The notes: generated by a model from the sequence alone, not told the origin. DNA of 54,086 bases from CAYUIS01 sp964444825 (GCA_964444825.1 CAYUIS010000015.1:1-54086), one strand, 5' to 3'; positions 42,437 through 51,093 are shown, numbered from the stretch's first letter. Numbers and translations are program-made.

Positions 42437-43810
42437 CTAGAGATGGTCCAAGCCGGCGCGGATCGCTAGCCCGGCCGTCACACTACTGAACACATTCGAC
42501 AGCACGATCTTTTCCGCACCAAAGATCCGTTCCATCATCTCCACAAAGCAAGGAATCTGAGCCGAGCCACCCGTTCGAACGACGACGTCAATCTCGTCGG
42601 GATCGAGGCCCGAGCGTTCCACCGTGTCGAGCAGGCAGGCCTCGATACGGCGGATCGCATCGGTGATGAGGGCCTCAAACTGGGAGCGGGTGAGCGGTTG
42701 CCACACGTCGATGTCGTCACCTTCGAGGCGGATGAGGGCAAAGCAGGCCGACGAAAGCGAGACCTTGGCCCGTTCTACCTCGTCGATCAACCGGATGGCG
42801 TGGTTGTTGACCAACAGCGATTCTAACGCCCGCACCCGGGATGGGTGGCTGCCGGCGATCTGGGCCAGTTCCAAAAAGTGCAGCGTCTCGGGACGGTTCA
42901 ACTCTGGGATGGTCTGCCAGTTCACCAGGGCCTCCGTGTACTGGCTGGGGAAAGGTGCGGAATCCTCGCCCCAGGTCGAGCCACGGCCAAAGTGATCCAG
43001 CATCAAACGTTCGATGATGCGCTGATCAAAGATATCACCCGCGACGCCCACGCCACCGGTAGCAAAGACCTGCCGGCGACCTGGCTCACCGATGCGCATG
43101 ACGGTTATATCCAACGTGCCGCCACCGAAATCGAACACGACGACATTCTGCGGTCTGTCCACCGTCAGCTCATAGTACAACGCCGCGGCGACCGGTTCCA
43201 ACTCGAACGTAACGTCCCGAAAGCCGGCCCGTGCCGCAGCGTGACGCAGCCGATCCTCTGCGCGCTGATCGTCCGCCGGTGTGGCGCTATCGACAAAGTT
43301 GACCGGCCGACCCAGCACGATGGCTGCTACCTTTTGACCTGCCGCCATCTCGACCCGTTCCCGGACCCGGCGCAGATACAGAGCCAGCAGATCCTCCAGA
43401 TCGTAGGTGCGGCCAAAGATCGTCGTCCCCTCGTAGCTGGTCGCCAGCCCGCTCTTGAGGGAGCGCAGCAACCGCCCAGGCGTCAGCTCGTCGACCAGGA
43501 TGTGGACATCTCGGACAAAGGTCGTCGGACCACTGGGATATCCCTTGACCGACCCATAGTCGGCCATCGTTATCTCGATCTCGCCGATGCGCTGGCGCAC
43601 CAACCTGCTGGGCCGGCCAATGTTCTGATGGTAGTATAGGTCTATCGCCTCCTGGCCGACGTGGAGCTCGTGGTCGCGGGTGATGTAGAGCGCCGAGCGC
43701 ATCACCGTGGGGTCACGGCTGGCGGGGTCGAGAGGAAAGACTCGCACGCTCTGACCATCGAACACCGCCGCGCCAGAGTTGGTCGTGCCAAAATCAAGAC
43801 CAATGCGCAT
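42437..43810 (-). CDS. Hsp70-family (YegD-like) ATPase, copy 2
   Basis: A 457-residue paralogue of the protein at 41037: MRIGLDFGTTNSGAAVFDG, VVFDFGGGTLDITVM and RTGGSAQIPCFVEMM are present. The main difference is a short insert after the QRIGEIEIT segment (ADYGSVKGYPSGPTTFVRD). No substrate-binding domain is present. It follows the GyrA-CTD-like gene by 98 bases and precedes copy 1, so the three probably form one unit. Retention of two near-equal copies suggests a hetero-pair or gene dosage need. Confidence 0.9.
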   Translation of the reverse strand: MRIGLDFGTTNSGAAVFDGQSVRVFPLDPASRDPTVMRSALYITRDHELHVGQEAIDLYYHQNIGRPSRLVRQRIGEIEITMADYGSVKGYPSGPTTFVRDVHILVDELTPGRLLRSLKSGLATSYEGTTIFGRTYDLEDLLALYLRRVRERVEMAAGQKVAAIVLGRPVNFVDSATPADDQRAEDRLRHAAARAGFRDVTFELEPVAAALYYELTVDRPQNVVVFDFGGGTLDITVMRIGEPGRRQVFATGGVGVAGDIFDQRIIERLMLDHFGRGSTWGEDSAPFPSQYTEALVNWQTIPELNRPETLHFLELAQIAGSHPSRVRALESLLVNNHAIRLIDEVERAKVSLSSACFALIRLEGDDIDVWQPLTRSQFEALITDAIRRIEACLLDTVERSGLDPDEIDVVVRTGGSAQIPCFVEMMERIFGAEKIVLSNVFSSVTAGLAIRAGLDHL

Positions 43811-43908
43811 ACGCTTGCTCTTCTCAAACTACCACACGCAGACAGACACAGGTGGCTCGGCCTCTTTGATCTGGATCAGGACGGGAAATGGACGGTCGAA
43901 AAAAGACA

Positions 43909-45048
43909 CTAGAGCAGTTCTGGAACGAACGCCAGGGCTACGGCTGGATCACGGGTGAGATCGCACACCTGGGTGCCTTTGCCATACCGCTCGTGGCGCG
44001 AGACGTCCTTCGCCGCGACGAACGTCAGCTTGCCCGAGTAGGACAGATAGAGCAACCCACCGTCGGGCTCGTACGGAAAAGCGCCAAGCACGTCAAAGGC
44101 CTGGATCAACGTCTTGCCCGCGCCGCCGGGTCGCGCCCGAGCCTCAAGTCGAGCCGTGTCCCGGCGCATCGCGTAGCCGGCCGCCGTCGCAACCAGAACC
44201 TCGGTCTCGGATACCACCGAAAGCGCAGCCACGACCTCGTCATCGGGCTCCAGCTCCAGCGCGACAGAGCCCTGGCTTTCGATGGCGCGGTGCGGGAAGC
44301 GCGTCCATTTGCCCCACCGAGTGAACAGCATCAGGTCGCCCCGGTCGCCGTCCACGAGGGCCACCGGCGCGTCATTGTGGAACGGGCTCTCGACCAGGGG
44401 GGCTCCCTGCTCCCCCTTGCGGTCAATGGTGATGTGGATGAGCTGCCGGACGTAGCCCCGCCGGGTGATGACAGTCCAAAAGCGCGGGGGGTTCGCGACG
44501 CCCACAGCTAGCGCCAATTGTTCATCGTCCCCCAACGTCTGAGTTTCGGTGGCGGACCATTCACCTCCCTCCGCCAGCGAGGGAACGTCCGAGGGCTGCA
44601 TTTTCAGGCCGCGCCCCTGGCTCGTGAGCAACAGCAACTCATCTTGCGGACGAGCCGGCACCATACAACGCAGTCCAAACACCGCCCGGCGATCGAGGGC
44701 ACCCTGTTCCTCTTCCATCAGCCGCCGCACGCGGGACAGCGGCACGCGCGCTGATTGGAGGTGGTGGGAAAAGAAAAAGACCGACAACTGCGTGGGATCT
44801 TGGCCCTCCGAGATAGTGTCCACGACCGTCTGCAGGTTGGCCACCTTCTGCCGCAGGGCGCTCACCTCGGCGCTGTCGGCGGCTGCGGGCGCGCTCCGCT
44901 GCAGCCGGATGATCTCGTCGCGCAATCGCTCCGTCTCGGCGTCCAGTTCAACCAGACGCTGGGCCAGCTCTTTGATAATCTCGGGAGCCGATTCTGGGTG
45001 TTTTTTCGCCTCCAACACCCACCATTGGATGTCGCTTTTGCGGATCAC
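43909..45048 (-). CDS. Stand-alone GyrA C-terminal-domain-like beta-pinwheel protein with coiled coil
   Basis: From the GTG start at 45048 the protein has 379 residues. It begins with a helical, charged region (about 1-75, including ELAQRLVELDAETERLRDEIIRLQR coiled coil), then strand-rich repeats like those of the DNA gyrase A C-terminal pinwheel: LLLTSQGRGLKMQPSDVPS, VITRRGYVRQL, LMLFTRWGKWTRFPHRAI, VATAAGYAMRRDTARLEARARPGGAGKTL, LYLSYSGKLTFVAAKDV. The breakage-reunion domain with its catalytic Tyr is absent. It might wrap DNA, or be a sensor of other ligands. TTG 45087 is another possible start, but GTG 45048 has GGGGAGG upstream and fits the promoter at 45104-45132. Confidence 0.78.
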   Translation of the reverse strand: MIRKSDIQWWVLEAKKHPESAPEIIKELAQRLVELDAETERLRDEIIRLQRSAPAAADSAEVSALRQKVANLQTVVDTISEGQDPTQLSVFFFSHHLQSARVPLSRVRRLMEEEQGALDRRAVFGLRCMVPARPQDELLLLTSQGRGLKMQPSDVPSLAEGGEWSATETQTLGDDEQLALAVGVANPPRFWTVITRRGYVRQLIHITIDRKGEQGAPLVESPFHNDAPVALVDGDRGDLMLFTRWGKWTRFPHRAIESQGSVALELEPDDEVVAALSVVSETEVLVATAAGYAMRRDTARLEARARPGGAGKTLIQAFDVLGAFPYEPDGGLLYLSYSGKLTFVAAKDVSRHERYGKGTQVCDLTRDPAVALAFVPELL

Positions 45049-45103
45049 GGGCCTGTTGACCTCCCCTGTCGTCTCTGCAAGCGCCAAGTCACGTCGTCAA
45101 GCC

Positions 45104-45132
45104 ATCATAATATGACCTGCTGGCTTTGTCAA
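45104..45132 (-). promoter_or_regulatory. Promoter for the GyrA-CTD-like/Hsp70 operon
   Basis: Minus strand TTGACA (45127-45132), 17-base spacer, TATGAT (45104-45109). Transcription would start near 45097. Confidence 0.75.
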
Positions 45133-45225
45133 CAGTATCGTGAACTTTTTTCTCGGCAGGCGCATGTAACGAGATAGAAGCGGCCATTCAGGCGCCGCCA
45201 ACAGAACTCTCATAGGAGGAAACAG

Positions 45226-46842
45226 ATGCACAGAACAAACTTGCTCAGATTGGCAACATTGGTCGTGGTTATCGTACTACTCAGTAGCTGTGGCTCCATG
45301 GCTTCAGCACCGGCGAGGGAGGTCCTGATGGAGGCGCCCACGGAGGCGCCAGCAGAGGCGGGCGAGTGGGCACCCGCCCCCACCGCCTCCCCTATGCCCG
45401 CCGACGCGGGTCCCGGTCCTTCAACCGGTGGCACCGACGAACCGAACGATGAGCCCTTCGGCGACACCTTTTTCGAGGACTATGGCGTCAACCCCTTTAT
45501 CGACACCGAGGACGACCATTTCTCCACCTTCGCGGTGGACGTTGACACCGCCTCCTACACCGTCATGCGCCGCTTCATCAGCGATGGCTATCTGCCCCCC
45601 GACGAATCAGTCCGCGTGGAGGAATATGTCAATTTCTTCGACCAAGACTATGACCCGCCCGCCTGGGGCGAAGGGGCCTTTGCCATCCACCTGGAGGGCG
45701 CGCCCTCCCTCTACGGCGGTGAGCGATACCATCTGGTGCGCGTCGGTCTCCAGGGCTACGAGGTACCGCCCGAGGAACGCAAGGACGCGGTGCTCACCTT
45801 CGTGATCGACGTCTCTGGCTCGATGGACTATGAGAACCGGCTGGGGTTGGTCAAGCAGGCCCTGCGTCTGCTGGTGGGGGAACTGCGGCCCAGCGACAAG
45901 GTCGGCATCGCCGTCTACGGCTCGGAAGGACGTTTACTCCTGGAGCACACGCCGGTGGAAGATTCGCGCCGGATTCTGCGGGCCATCGATCAGTTGCGCC
46001 CCGAGGGGGCGACGAATGCCGAGGAGGGACTGGTCATTGGCTACCGTATGGCCTCGGAGGCCTTTAACCCCGAGATGGTCAACCGCGTCATCCTGTGTTC
46101 CGACGGCGTGGCCAACGTCGGGCGCACCGGCCCCGATTCCATCCTGCAGCAGATCCGCCGCCACGCCGAGGAGGGCATCTATCTGACCACGGTCGGCTTT
46201 GGAATGGGGAACTATAACGACATTCTGATGGAGCAACTGGCCGATAACGGAGATGGCTTTTACGCCTACGTGGACACCCTAAAAGAGGCCGAGCGGGTCT
46301 TTGTGCACGACCTGACCTCAACCCTACAGGTTATCGCTCGGGATGCCAAGATCCAGGTGGACTTTAACCCCACCGTCGTCAGCCGCTACCGGCTCATCGG
46401 CTACGAGAACCGGGACGTGGCCGACGAGGACTTTCGCAACGACGAGGTGGATGCTGGAGAGATCGGCGCTGGCCACAGTGTCACCGCCCTCTACGAGGTC
46501 AAATTCCAGCCAGAGGTCGAGGAGAGCACAGCCGAGCCGGCGATGACGGTCTACGTCCGCTACGAGGATCCCGACACGGGCGAGGTGAGCGAGATCAGTC
46601 GCTCTATCGCCAGGGCCGACTTTGCGCCGAGCTTTAAGGGGGCATCCATTCGCTTCCAACTGGACGCGGTGGTCGCAGAGTACGCCGAGATCCTGCGCGA
46701 GAGCTACTGGGCGAAGGAATCGAGCTTGGAGGACGTGGCCTGGGAGGCTGACCGCATCGCCGAGTATCTGCCGCACGACGCCGACGTGACCGAGTTCGCC
46801 AACCTGGTCGGGCGAGCCAGCCGTCTCGGCGGGTATGAATGA
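45226..46842 (+). CDS. Secreted VWA-domain lipoprotein (YfbK-like)
   Basis: A 538-residue lipoprotein: lipobox LLSSC (Cys22), then an Ala/Pro/Glu linker (26-65). A von Willebrand-like leader (VNPFIDTEDDHFSTFAVDVDTASYTVMRRF, about 90-120) and a VWA domain with the MIDAS motif DVSGSMDYENRLGLVKQ (about 190-206) and LCSDGVANVG follow. A C-terminal domain with TLQVIARDAKIQVDFNP and RLIGYENRDVADEDFRNDEVDAGEIGAGHSVTALYEV matches the YfbK/DUF3520 family. Metal-dependent adhesion or envelope assembly is expected. RBS AGGAGG is a few bases from ATG 45226. A hairpin and a DUF4349 lipoprotein follow. Confidence 0.92.
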   Translation: MHRTNLLRLATLVVVIVLLSSCGSMASAPAREVLMEAPTEAPAEAGEWAPAPTASPMPADAGPGPSTGGTDEPNDEPFGDTFFEDYGVNPFIDTEDDHFSTFAVDVDTASYTVMRRFISDGYLPPDESVRVEEYVNFFDQDYDPPAWGEGAFAIHLEGAPSLYGGERYHLVRVGLQGYEVPPEERKDAVLTFVIDVSGSMDYENRLGLVKQALRLLVGELRPSDKVGIAVYGSEGRLLLEHTPVEDSRRILRAIDQLRPEGATNAEEGLVIGYRMASEAFNPEMVNRVILCSDGVANVGRTGPDSILQQIRRHAEEGIYLTTVGFGMGNYNDILMEQLADNGDGFYAYVDTLKEAERVFVHDLTSTLQVIARDAKIQVDFNPTVVSRYRLIGYENRDVADEDFRNDEVDAGEIGAGHSVTALYEVKFQPEVEESTAEPAMTVYVRYEDPDTGEVSEISRSIARADFAPSFKGASIRFQLDAVVAEYAEILRESYWAKESSLEDVAWEADRIAEYLPHDADVTEFANLVGRASRLGGYE

Positions 46843-46856
46843 ACCCACAGGAGATT

Positions 46857-46888
46857 GAGTAGCCGAGGGCTGACACCCTTGGCTACTC
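46857..46888 (+). other. Intercistronic 13-bp hairpin between the two lipoprotein genes
   Basis: GAGTAGCCGAGGG (46857-46869) pairs with CCCTTGGCTACTC (46876-46888) with one G-T pair, loop of six. No T-run follows, so it may be an mRNA stabiliser or partial attenuator and not a full terminator. Confidence 0.6.
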
Positions 46889-46914
46889 GGTCCAATCACT
46901 TGAGGAGGAGAGAA

Positions 46915-47880
46915 ATGAGCACACGTATACGTCTGACACTAACCACACTGATTGCCGTATTTATCCTGATCGCCGGTTGTGCCTCGTCACCGACGGAGGA
47001 GCCTGTGGAAATCGAGGTTCCCGCAGTGGCAGGGGAGGAGAGCGCCGCCCTGGTCGCCGCCACGCCGGCCCCGACCACCGGCCCCGCTGCCGTAGCCACA
47101 CTAACCCAGCCTGACACCTCTGTGTTCCCATCCCGTCCCAACCGCCTCATTGTCAAGAATGCCGAGCTCAAGCTACTGGTCAGAGACACCGACGTCGCCA
47201 TTGACCTCACCACCCAGGTCGCCGCAGATTCTGCAGGCTACATCATCAGCTCCCGGGTGTGGTACGAACAGCGGCAGGGGGAAAGCTACAAGTATGCCAC
47301 CATCACTCTCGGCGTACCCGTGGACCAGTTCGAGCGGGCGATGCGCCGGCTGAGGGGCCTGGCTCTCCAGGTACTGGACGAGACCGCCGCTGGGCAGGAC
47401 GTCACGGATGAGTATGTGGACTTGCAGTCACGGCTGGACAACCTGAAGGCTACCCGCGACCGCATCCGCGACTTTTTGGAGCAGGCGCAGACCGTCGAGG
47501 AGTCGCTACGGGTCAACGACCAACTGGCCGCCGTCGAGGCGCAGATCGAACAGGTGCAGGGTCGTATGAACTACCTGTTCGACCGAGCCGCCTATTCGAC
47601 CCTCACCGTCCAGATCAGTCCTGAGCTACCGCCGGTCACACCTACCCCCACGCCAACCCCCACACCCACGCCCACACCACCCCCACCCTGGAGCCCGATG
47701 CAGACCGTCGAACAGGCAGGGCACACCTTGGGATCCACCCTGCGCGTCCTCACCGAGGTCGCTATCTGGCTCATCATCGTGGTCGCGCCACTGTTGGCCC
47801 CACCGGTCCTGATTGTCTGGTCCATCCTGCGCTGGATCGAGACCCGGCGCAAGCCGAAGGTCGAGCGACAGACGCCCTAG
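46915..47880 (+). CDS. DUF4349-family lipoprotein with Thr-Pro repeat and C-terminal helix
   Basis: A 321-residue lipoprotein from ATG 46915 (GAGGAGGAG upstream): lipobox LIAGC (Cys22) and an Ala/Thr/Pro linker. The DUF4349 region (about 78-235) has RLIVKNAELKLLVRDTDVAIDLTTQVAADSAGYIISS, ITLGVPVDQFERAMRRL and coiled-coil helices (LQSRLDNLKATRDRIRDFLEQA). A run of Thr-Pro repeats (about 245-260) leads to one C-terminal transmembrane helix (about 280-305) and a basic tail. Role unknown. Probably co-transcribed with the VWA lipoprotein. Confidence 0.87.
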   Translation: MSTRIRLTLTTLIAVFILIAGCASSPTEEPVEIEVPAVAGEESAALVAATPAPTTGPAAVATLTQPDTSVFPSRPNRLIVKNAELKLLVRDTDVAIDLTTQVAADSAGYIISSRVWYEQRQGESYKYATITLGVPVDQFERAMRRLRGLALQVLDETAAGQDVTDEYVDLQSRLDNLKATRDRIRDFLEQAQTVEESLRVNDQLAAVEAQIEQVQGRMNYLFDRAAYSTLTVQISPELPPVTPTPTPTPTPTPTPPPPWSPMQTVEQAGHTLGSTLRVLTEVAIWLIIVVAPLLAPPVLIVWSILRWIETRRKPKVERQTP

Positions 47881-47906
47881 GGACAACTGCCTCGCAGTAG
47901 AATCAT

Positions 47907-47938
47907 GCCTGCCAATCCCCTGCGGAGAGGCAGGCTTT
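47907..47938 (+). terminator. Terminator-like hairpin after the DUF4349 gene
   Basis: GCCTGCC (47907-47913) pairs with GGCAGGC (47929-47935) and is followed by a short TTT; a T-rich stretch lies a little further on. Confidence 0.55.
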
Positions 47939-47980
47939 GAACTTTCCGTCCTTTTTCCTCCCTCGCAAAGTACATATTTC

Positions 47981-48009
47981 TTGACAAACTCCCTAAAATC
48001 TAGTATAAT
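47981..48009 (+). promoter_or_regulatory. Full-consensus promoter of the nitroreductase/CoA-transferase block
   Basis: TTGACA (47981-47986), 17-base spacer, TATAAT (48004-48009): both hexamers are perfect. The AT-rich surroundings fit a strong, probably regulated promoter. Confidence 0.85.
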
Positions 48010-48011
48010 CA

Positions 48012-48026
48012 TATCATCTAGTGATA
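48012..48026 (+). promoter_or_regulatory. Candidate operator palindrome at the transcription start
   Basis: TATCA (48012-48016), TCTAG, TGATA (48022-48026) is a 5-5-5 palindrome lying over the expected start. A repressor of GntR/MarR size could bind there, but no regulator gene is in the window. Confidence 0.35.
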
Positions 48027-48216
48027 CACTGTCTCATTCTACAAGACGCCCCAGCGCTTTGAATGAAGCACGTTGCACCTTGAACCGCACCAGTTCTCTT
48101 TCAAAACCTGTCTCACTTGGACGAATCTCGTCGCACCCTCAAATCTGTGCACCAAGCCCTCGATAACCCAGTCATCTGGGGTTGACCGAAAAAACCGTGA
48201 TGAAGGGAGAAACAAG

Positions 48217-48891
48217 ATGCCAGAGCAGTACGATCTAGTCGAAGCCGCAGTAAAGATCATCCAGGATCGCCGCAGCATCCGTCACTACACTGACGAGTCG
48301 GTGTCGGAGGAACACATCGAGATGATACTGGAGGCTGCGCGCCAAGCACCTTCTGGTGAGAACGCACAGCCGTGGCGATTTATTATCGTCAAAGATCTAG
48401 CAATGCGCAAGCAGCTTGGTACGGTGGCCGGTGGGGGCAGCGGTCGTAGGTTCACCGCCGAGTTCGTCACACACAAGATGCAAGCGCGTTTTTCGAGTCT
48501 CGAGGACGAGGCAAAGAAAAAAGCGATCTTTGAGAAACTGACGTCGGGGCGGGTGTCCGCTTTCCTCACCGACGCGCCAGTCAGCATTGTTGTTTGCGGT
48601 AGGAAGGATGTGTGGGATCTACCCTACGACACTTCAGCGGCAATGGAGAACATGTTGCTGATGGTGACGGCGCTGGGGCTGGGGGCCTGCTGGGTGATCG
48701 CTCCCTGCATTGACATCCGCGATGAAGAACGCTTAAAGGACCTGCTAGGTGTGCCGGAGGGGATCAAAATAGTCAGCATCGTTGCCGTCGGTCACCCCGC
48801 GCGTTCCCATCGGCCGCGTCCTCGTTTGCCATTGAACGAATTGGTTTACTCCGAGAACTGGGGCTCTCCATACTATGAGGAGGAAAAATGA
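48217..48891 (+). CDS. Nitroreductase-family FMN oxidoreductase
   Basis: A 224-residue nitroreductase-fold protein. DRRSIRHYTDESVSEEHIEMILEAARQAPSGENAQPWRFIIV is the family entry with the FMN-binding RRSIR motif; YDTSAAMENMLLMVTALGLGACWV and LLGVPEGIKIVSIVAVGHP are the two other signature segments. It binds FMN as a dimer and reduces a range of substrates, or acts in a specific catabolic step. ATG 48217 follows GAAGGGAG. Its stop overlaps the next start (ATGA), so coupling with the 154-residue protein is certain at the DNA level. Substrate unknown. Confidence 0.9.
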   Translation: MPEQYDLVEAAVKIIQDRRSIRHYTDESVSEEHIEMILEAARQAPSGENAQPWRFIIVKDLAMRKQLGTVAGGGSGRRFTAEFVTHKMQARFSSLEDEAKKKAIFEKLTSGRVSAFLTDAPVSIVVCGRKDVWDLPYDTSAAMENMLLMVTALGLGACWVIAPCIDIRDEERLKDLLGVPEGIKIVSIVAVGHPARSHRPRPRLPLNELVYSENWGSPYYEEEK

Positions 48892-49352
48892 GCAACCATT
48901 CCATCCCTTTGGATTATGTAAACAGCATTGTCTATGACCTCCAGAAGGCCTTCTGGGATGAGCGCGGCAGGGGGGCACGCTTTCGAGCCACGACTGTGGG
49001 GCGGGAATACTTTTTGGACAAGTGCTTGCCCAGAATCAAGACACCGGATGTGGAGACGATTATTGGAACCATCGCGCAGACCCTAGAAGAAGAAGGGGTT
49101 GTTGCCAGTATCTCTCACGAGGTGGATGGTCGGCTGCTGCGTCTCAAAGTGCAAGGGTGCTTGCACGAGAGCGTGGAGCAGAGGATGGTTGCCAAAGGGA
49201 TAGAGCCCTTCACCTGTATACCGGCCAATCTGGTGGTGCTGGCGATTGAGGAATGTCTAGATCGCCCTGTTGAGTTGGCGGAAATCAAGATCGAAGATGG
49301 CGCGTGCCATTTGCTGCTCGTTCTCTTTGAATCGCGGCCGACATTCGACTGA
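48888..49352 (+). CDS. Unrecognised 154-residue Cys-containing protein
   Basis: No family could be named with confidence. The protein is acidic and soluble, with a helical N-terminal half (about 8-75) and a C-terminal half of strands with spaced Cys: Cys46, Cys91 (QGCLHE), Cys110 (PFTCIP), Cys123 (EECLDR), Cys140 (GACHLL). The shape, ending LLLVLFE, resembles V4R-like or other small sensor domains with metal or cofactor sites. It overlaps the nitroreductase stop by four bases and its own stop meets the CoA-transferase reading frame, so it is part of that pathway, perhaps as an accessory or sensor protein. Confidence 0.8.
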   Translation: MSNHSIPLDYVNSIVYDLQKAFWDERGRGARFRATTVGREYFLDKCLPRIKTPDVETIIGTIAQTLEEEGVVASISHEVDGRLLRLKVQGCLHESVEQRMVAKGIEPFTCIPANLVVLAIEECLDRPVELAEIKIEDGACHLLLVLFESRPTFD

Positions 49353-49363
49353 TGGGGGTGGAC

Positions 49364-50263
49364 ATGACAAAACTGTCGACACTCGCTGAGGCGGTTGCCT
49401 CGATATCGGATGGGGCGCACGTCGCCCTGTCCGGTTTTGCCATCACCCGTTGCACTATGGCTTTCGCTGCCGAGGTGATCCGGCAGGGGATCAAGGGTCT
49501 GACGGTTTCACAATGTGTGGGAGCTATGGACGCGGATCTCTTGGCTGGCGGCGGGGCTGTGGAGCGCATTATCTACGGCGGCGGCTCCCTCGACCGCTTC
49601 GGCCGGCTGAACTGCGTGAACCGGGGCATCGAGGGGCGGACCCTCATCGCGGAGGAATACAGCAGCCTCTCGATGGCCTTCCGCTACATGGCTGGCGCGC
49701 TCGGCCTACCGTTCATCCCGATACGCTCTCTGCGCGGCTCCGATATCCTCAAGCGGCTCCAGGAGATAGCGCCGTCTGAGATCGCCTATGTGGACGACCC
49801 CTTTACCGGAGACGATTGGCTGGTGCTCAAGCCTCTCGTGCCCGACGTCGCGGTGGTGCAGGTGCAGGCGGCGGATGAGGAGGGCAACGCCTGGATCCTG
49901 GGTCCTCGTTGGGACAACGAAGAGCAGGTAAAGGCCAGCAGCCAGGCCATCGTCATCACCGAGCGCCTGGTGTCCGTCGAGACAATCCGCCGCGAGCCAG
50001 AGCGGACCACGATTCCAGGGTTCAGGGTCTCTCACGTGGTGCATCTGCCCTTCGCCGCCCATCCCACTTCTGTGTACCAGGCTTACGATTACGACGCAGA
50101 CCACATCCGGCGCTATGTCGCTGCTTCCAAGACGCCGGAGGGATTCCAAGAGTACCTGGACAAGTATGTGTACGGGGTCCAGGACCACTGGGCTTACCTT
50201 GATCTGGTCGGCGGCACAAAGTACCTGACCGGCCTGGCAGCCGATCCGGTTCTGGGGTATTGA
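49364..50263 (+). CDS. CoA-transferase subunit A (GctA-like)
   Basis: A 299-residue alpha subunit of a family I CoA-transferase: LAEAVASISDGAHVALSGFAITR, IYGGGSLDRFGRLNCVNRGIEG and PFIPIRSLRGSDIL are typical of glutaconate CoA-transferase-like subunits. It moves CoA between acyl groups together with subunit B at 50282. ATG 49364 is preferred, with GGGGGTGG upstream; an ATG at 49352 overlaps the previous stop and is also possible. Pairing with a nitroreductase and a ferredoxin suggests a degradation pathway of an aromatic or other carboxylic acid, which is inference. Confidence 0.9.
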   Translation: MTKLSTLAEAVASISDGAHVALSGFAITRCTMAFAAEVIRQGIKGLTVSQCVGAMDADLLAGGGAVERIIYGGGSLDRFGRLNCVNRGIEGRTLIAEEYSSLSMAFRYMAGALGLPFIPIRSLRGSDILKRLQEIAPSEIAYVDDPFTGDDWLVLKPLVPDVAVVQVQAADEEGNAWILGPRWDNEEQVKASSQAIVITERLVSVETIRREPERTTIPGFRVSHVVHLPFAAHPTSVYQAYDYDADHIRRYVAASKTPEGFQEYLDKYVYGVQDHWAYLDLVGGTKYLTGLAADPVLGY

Positions 50264-50281
50264 GGGGCGAGGAGAAGAACG

Positions 50282-51052
50282 ATGACAGCAGATCTTGAAT
50301 ATACACCCTTCGAGCTGATGGCCGTAGCAGGCGCCCGTGAGCTAAAAGATGGCGAGGTCGTGGCTGTAGGACTTGGCCTGCCGGTGGTCGCCTCCTTCCT
50401 GGCCAAGTGCACCCATGCACCGAACATCACGATCATGTTTGAGCTGGGTGTGGTCGACCCGGAGCCCATTCACCAGGGCGTTGGCCTCGCCGACCCTCGA
50501 GTCTGGTACCGGGCCAAGATCCTGAGCAGCTTTGTGGACATGTTGGGCACGGTGCTGCACAGGGGCCGGGTGGACGTGGGCTTCCTGGGTGGCCTAGAGA
50601 CCGACGCCTACGGTAACCTGAACACGACGCTGATTGGTGACCCCAAGGGCAAGTTCCGCCATTTTGTCGGCAGCGGCGGAGCCAATGACATCGCCTCGTG
50701 CGCTCAGCGCACGATCATCATCATTCGCCACGAGGCGCGCAAGCTCAACGAGGCAGTGTCCTTTGTCACCAGCCCCGGTTATCTGCGGGGAGGCAGTGAG
50801 CGCGAGGCTGCAGGACTGCGGGGCGGCCCGAGCCGTGTGATCACCGACAAAGCGATCTTGGGCTTTGATCCCGAGAACAAACGTATGAGGCTGATCTCGA
50901 TCCACCCCGGCACCACGCTTGAGGATGTTCTGGCGAATTTGTCCTTCCAGCCGATTGTGCCGGATGATCTGCCTACTACCGAACCGCCGACGGCAGAGCA
51001 GGTACGGTTAATTCGCCACGAGATCGATCCGGAAGGCATGTATGCCGGCTAG
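50282..51052 (+). CDS. CoA-transferase subunit B (GctB-like)
   Basis: A 256-residue beta subunit. FELGVVDPEP near residues 53-62 places a Glu at position 54, the same number and context as the catalytic Glu that forms the glutamyl-CoA intermediate in GctB, so activity is expected, unlike IpdAB-type enzymes that lack this Glu. GFLGGLETDAYGNLNTTLIGDPKGKFRHFVGSGGANDIAS is the other signature region. ATG 50282 is 18 bases after subunit A, with GAGGAGAAG upstream. Likely a heterotetramer. Confidence 0.92.
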   Translation: MTADLEYTPFELMAVAGARELKDGEVVAVGLGLPVVASFLAKCTHAPNITIMFELGVVDPEPIHQGVGLADPRVWYRAKILSSFVDMLGTVLHRGRVDVGFLGGLETDAYGNLNTTLIGDPKGKFRHFVGSGGANDIASCAQRTIIIIRHEARKLNEAVSFVTSPGYLRGGSEREAAGLRGGPSRVITDKAILGFDPENKRMRLISIHPGTTLEDVLANLSFQPIVPDDLPTTEPPTAEQVRLIRHEIDPEGMYAG

Positions 51053-51093
51053 TCGGCCGGAAGCATTGGCGCGCGAACCTTGGGAGCAGAGCG

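Larger units (their letters stand above)
47881..48216. other. Intergenic region and long leader of the nitroreductase operon
   Basis: It holds the hairpin at 47907, a consensus promoter (47981-48009), a small palindrome at the expected start, and about 200 bases of leader. The leader ends with a CCCAG-TCAT-CTGGG hairpin near 48168-48181. I recognise no known riboswitch in it. Confidence 0.5.

Noticed and set aside
47640..47690. Thr-Pro-coding tandem repeat considered as a CRISPR-like or regulatory repeat
   Set aside because: It is a short in-frame codon repeat in the DUF4349 lipoprotein linker with no spacers.
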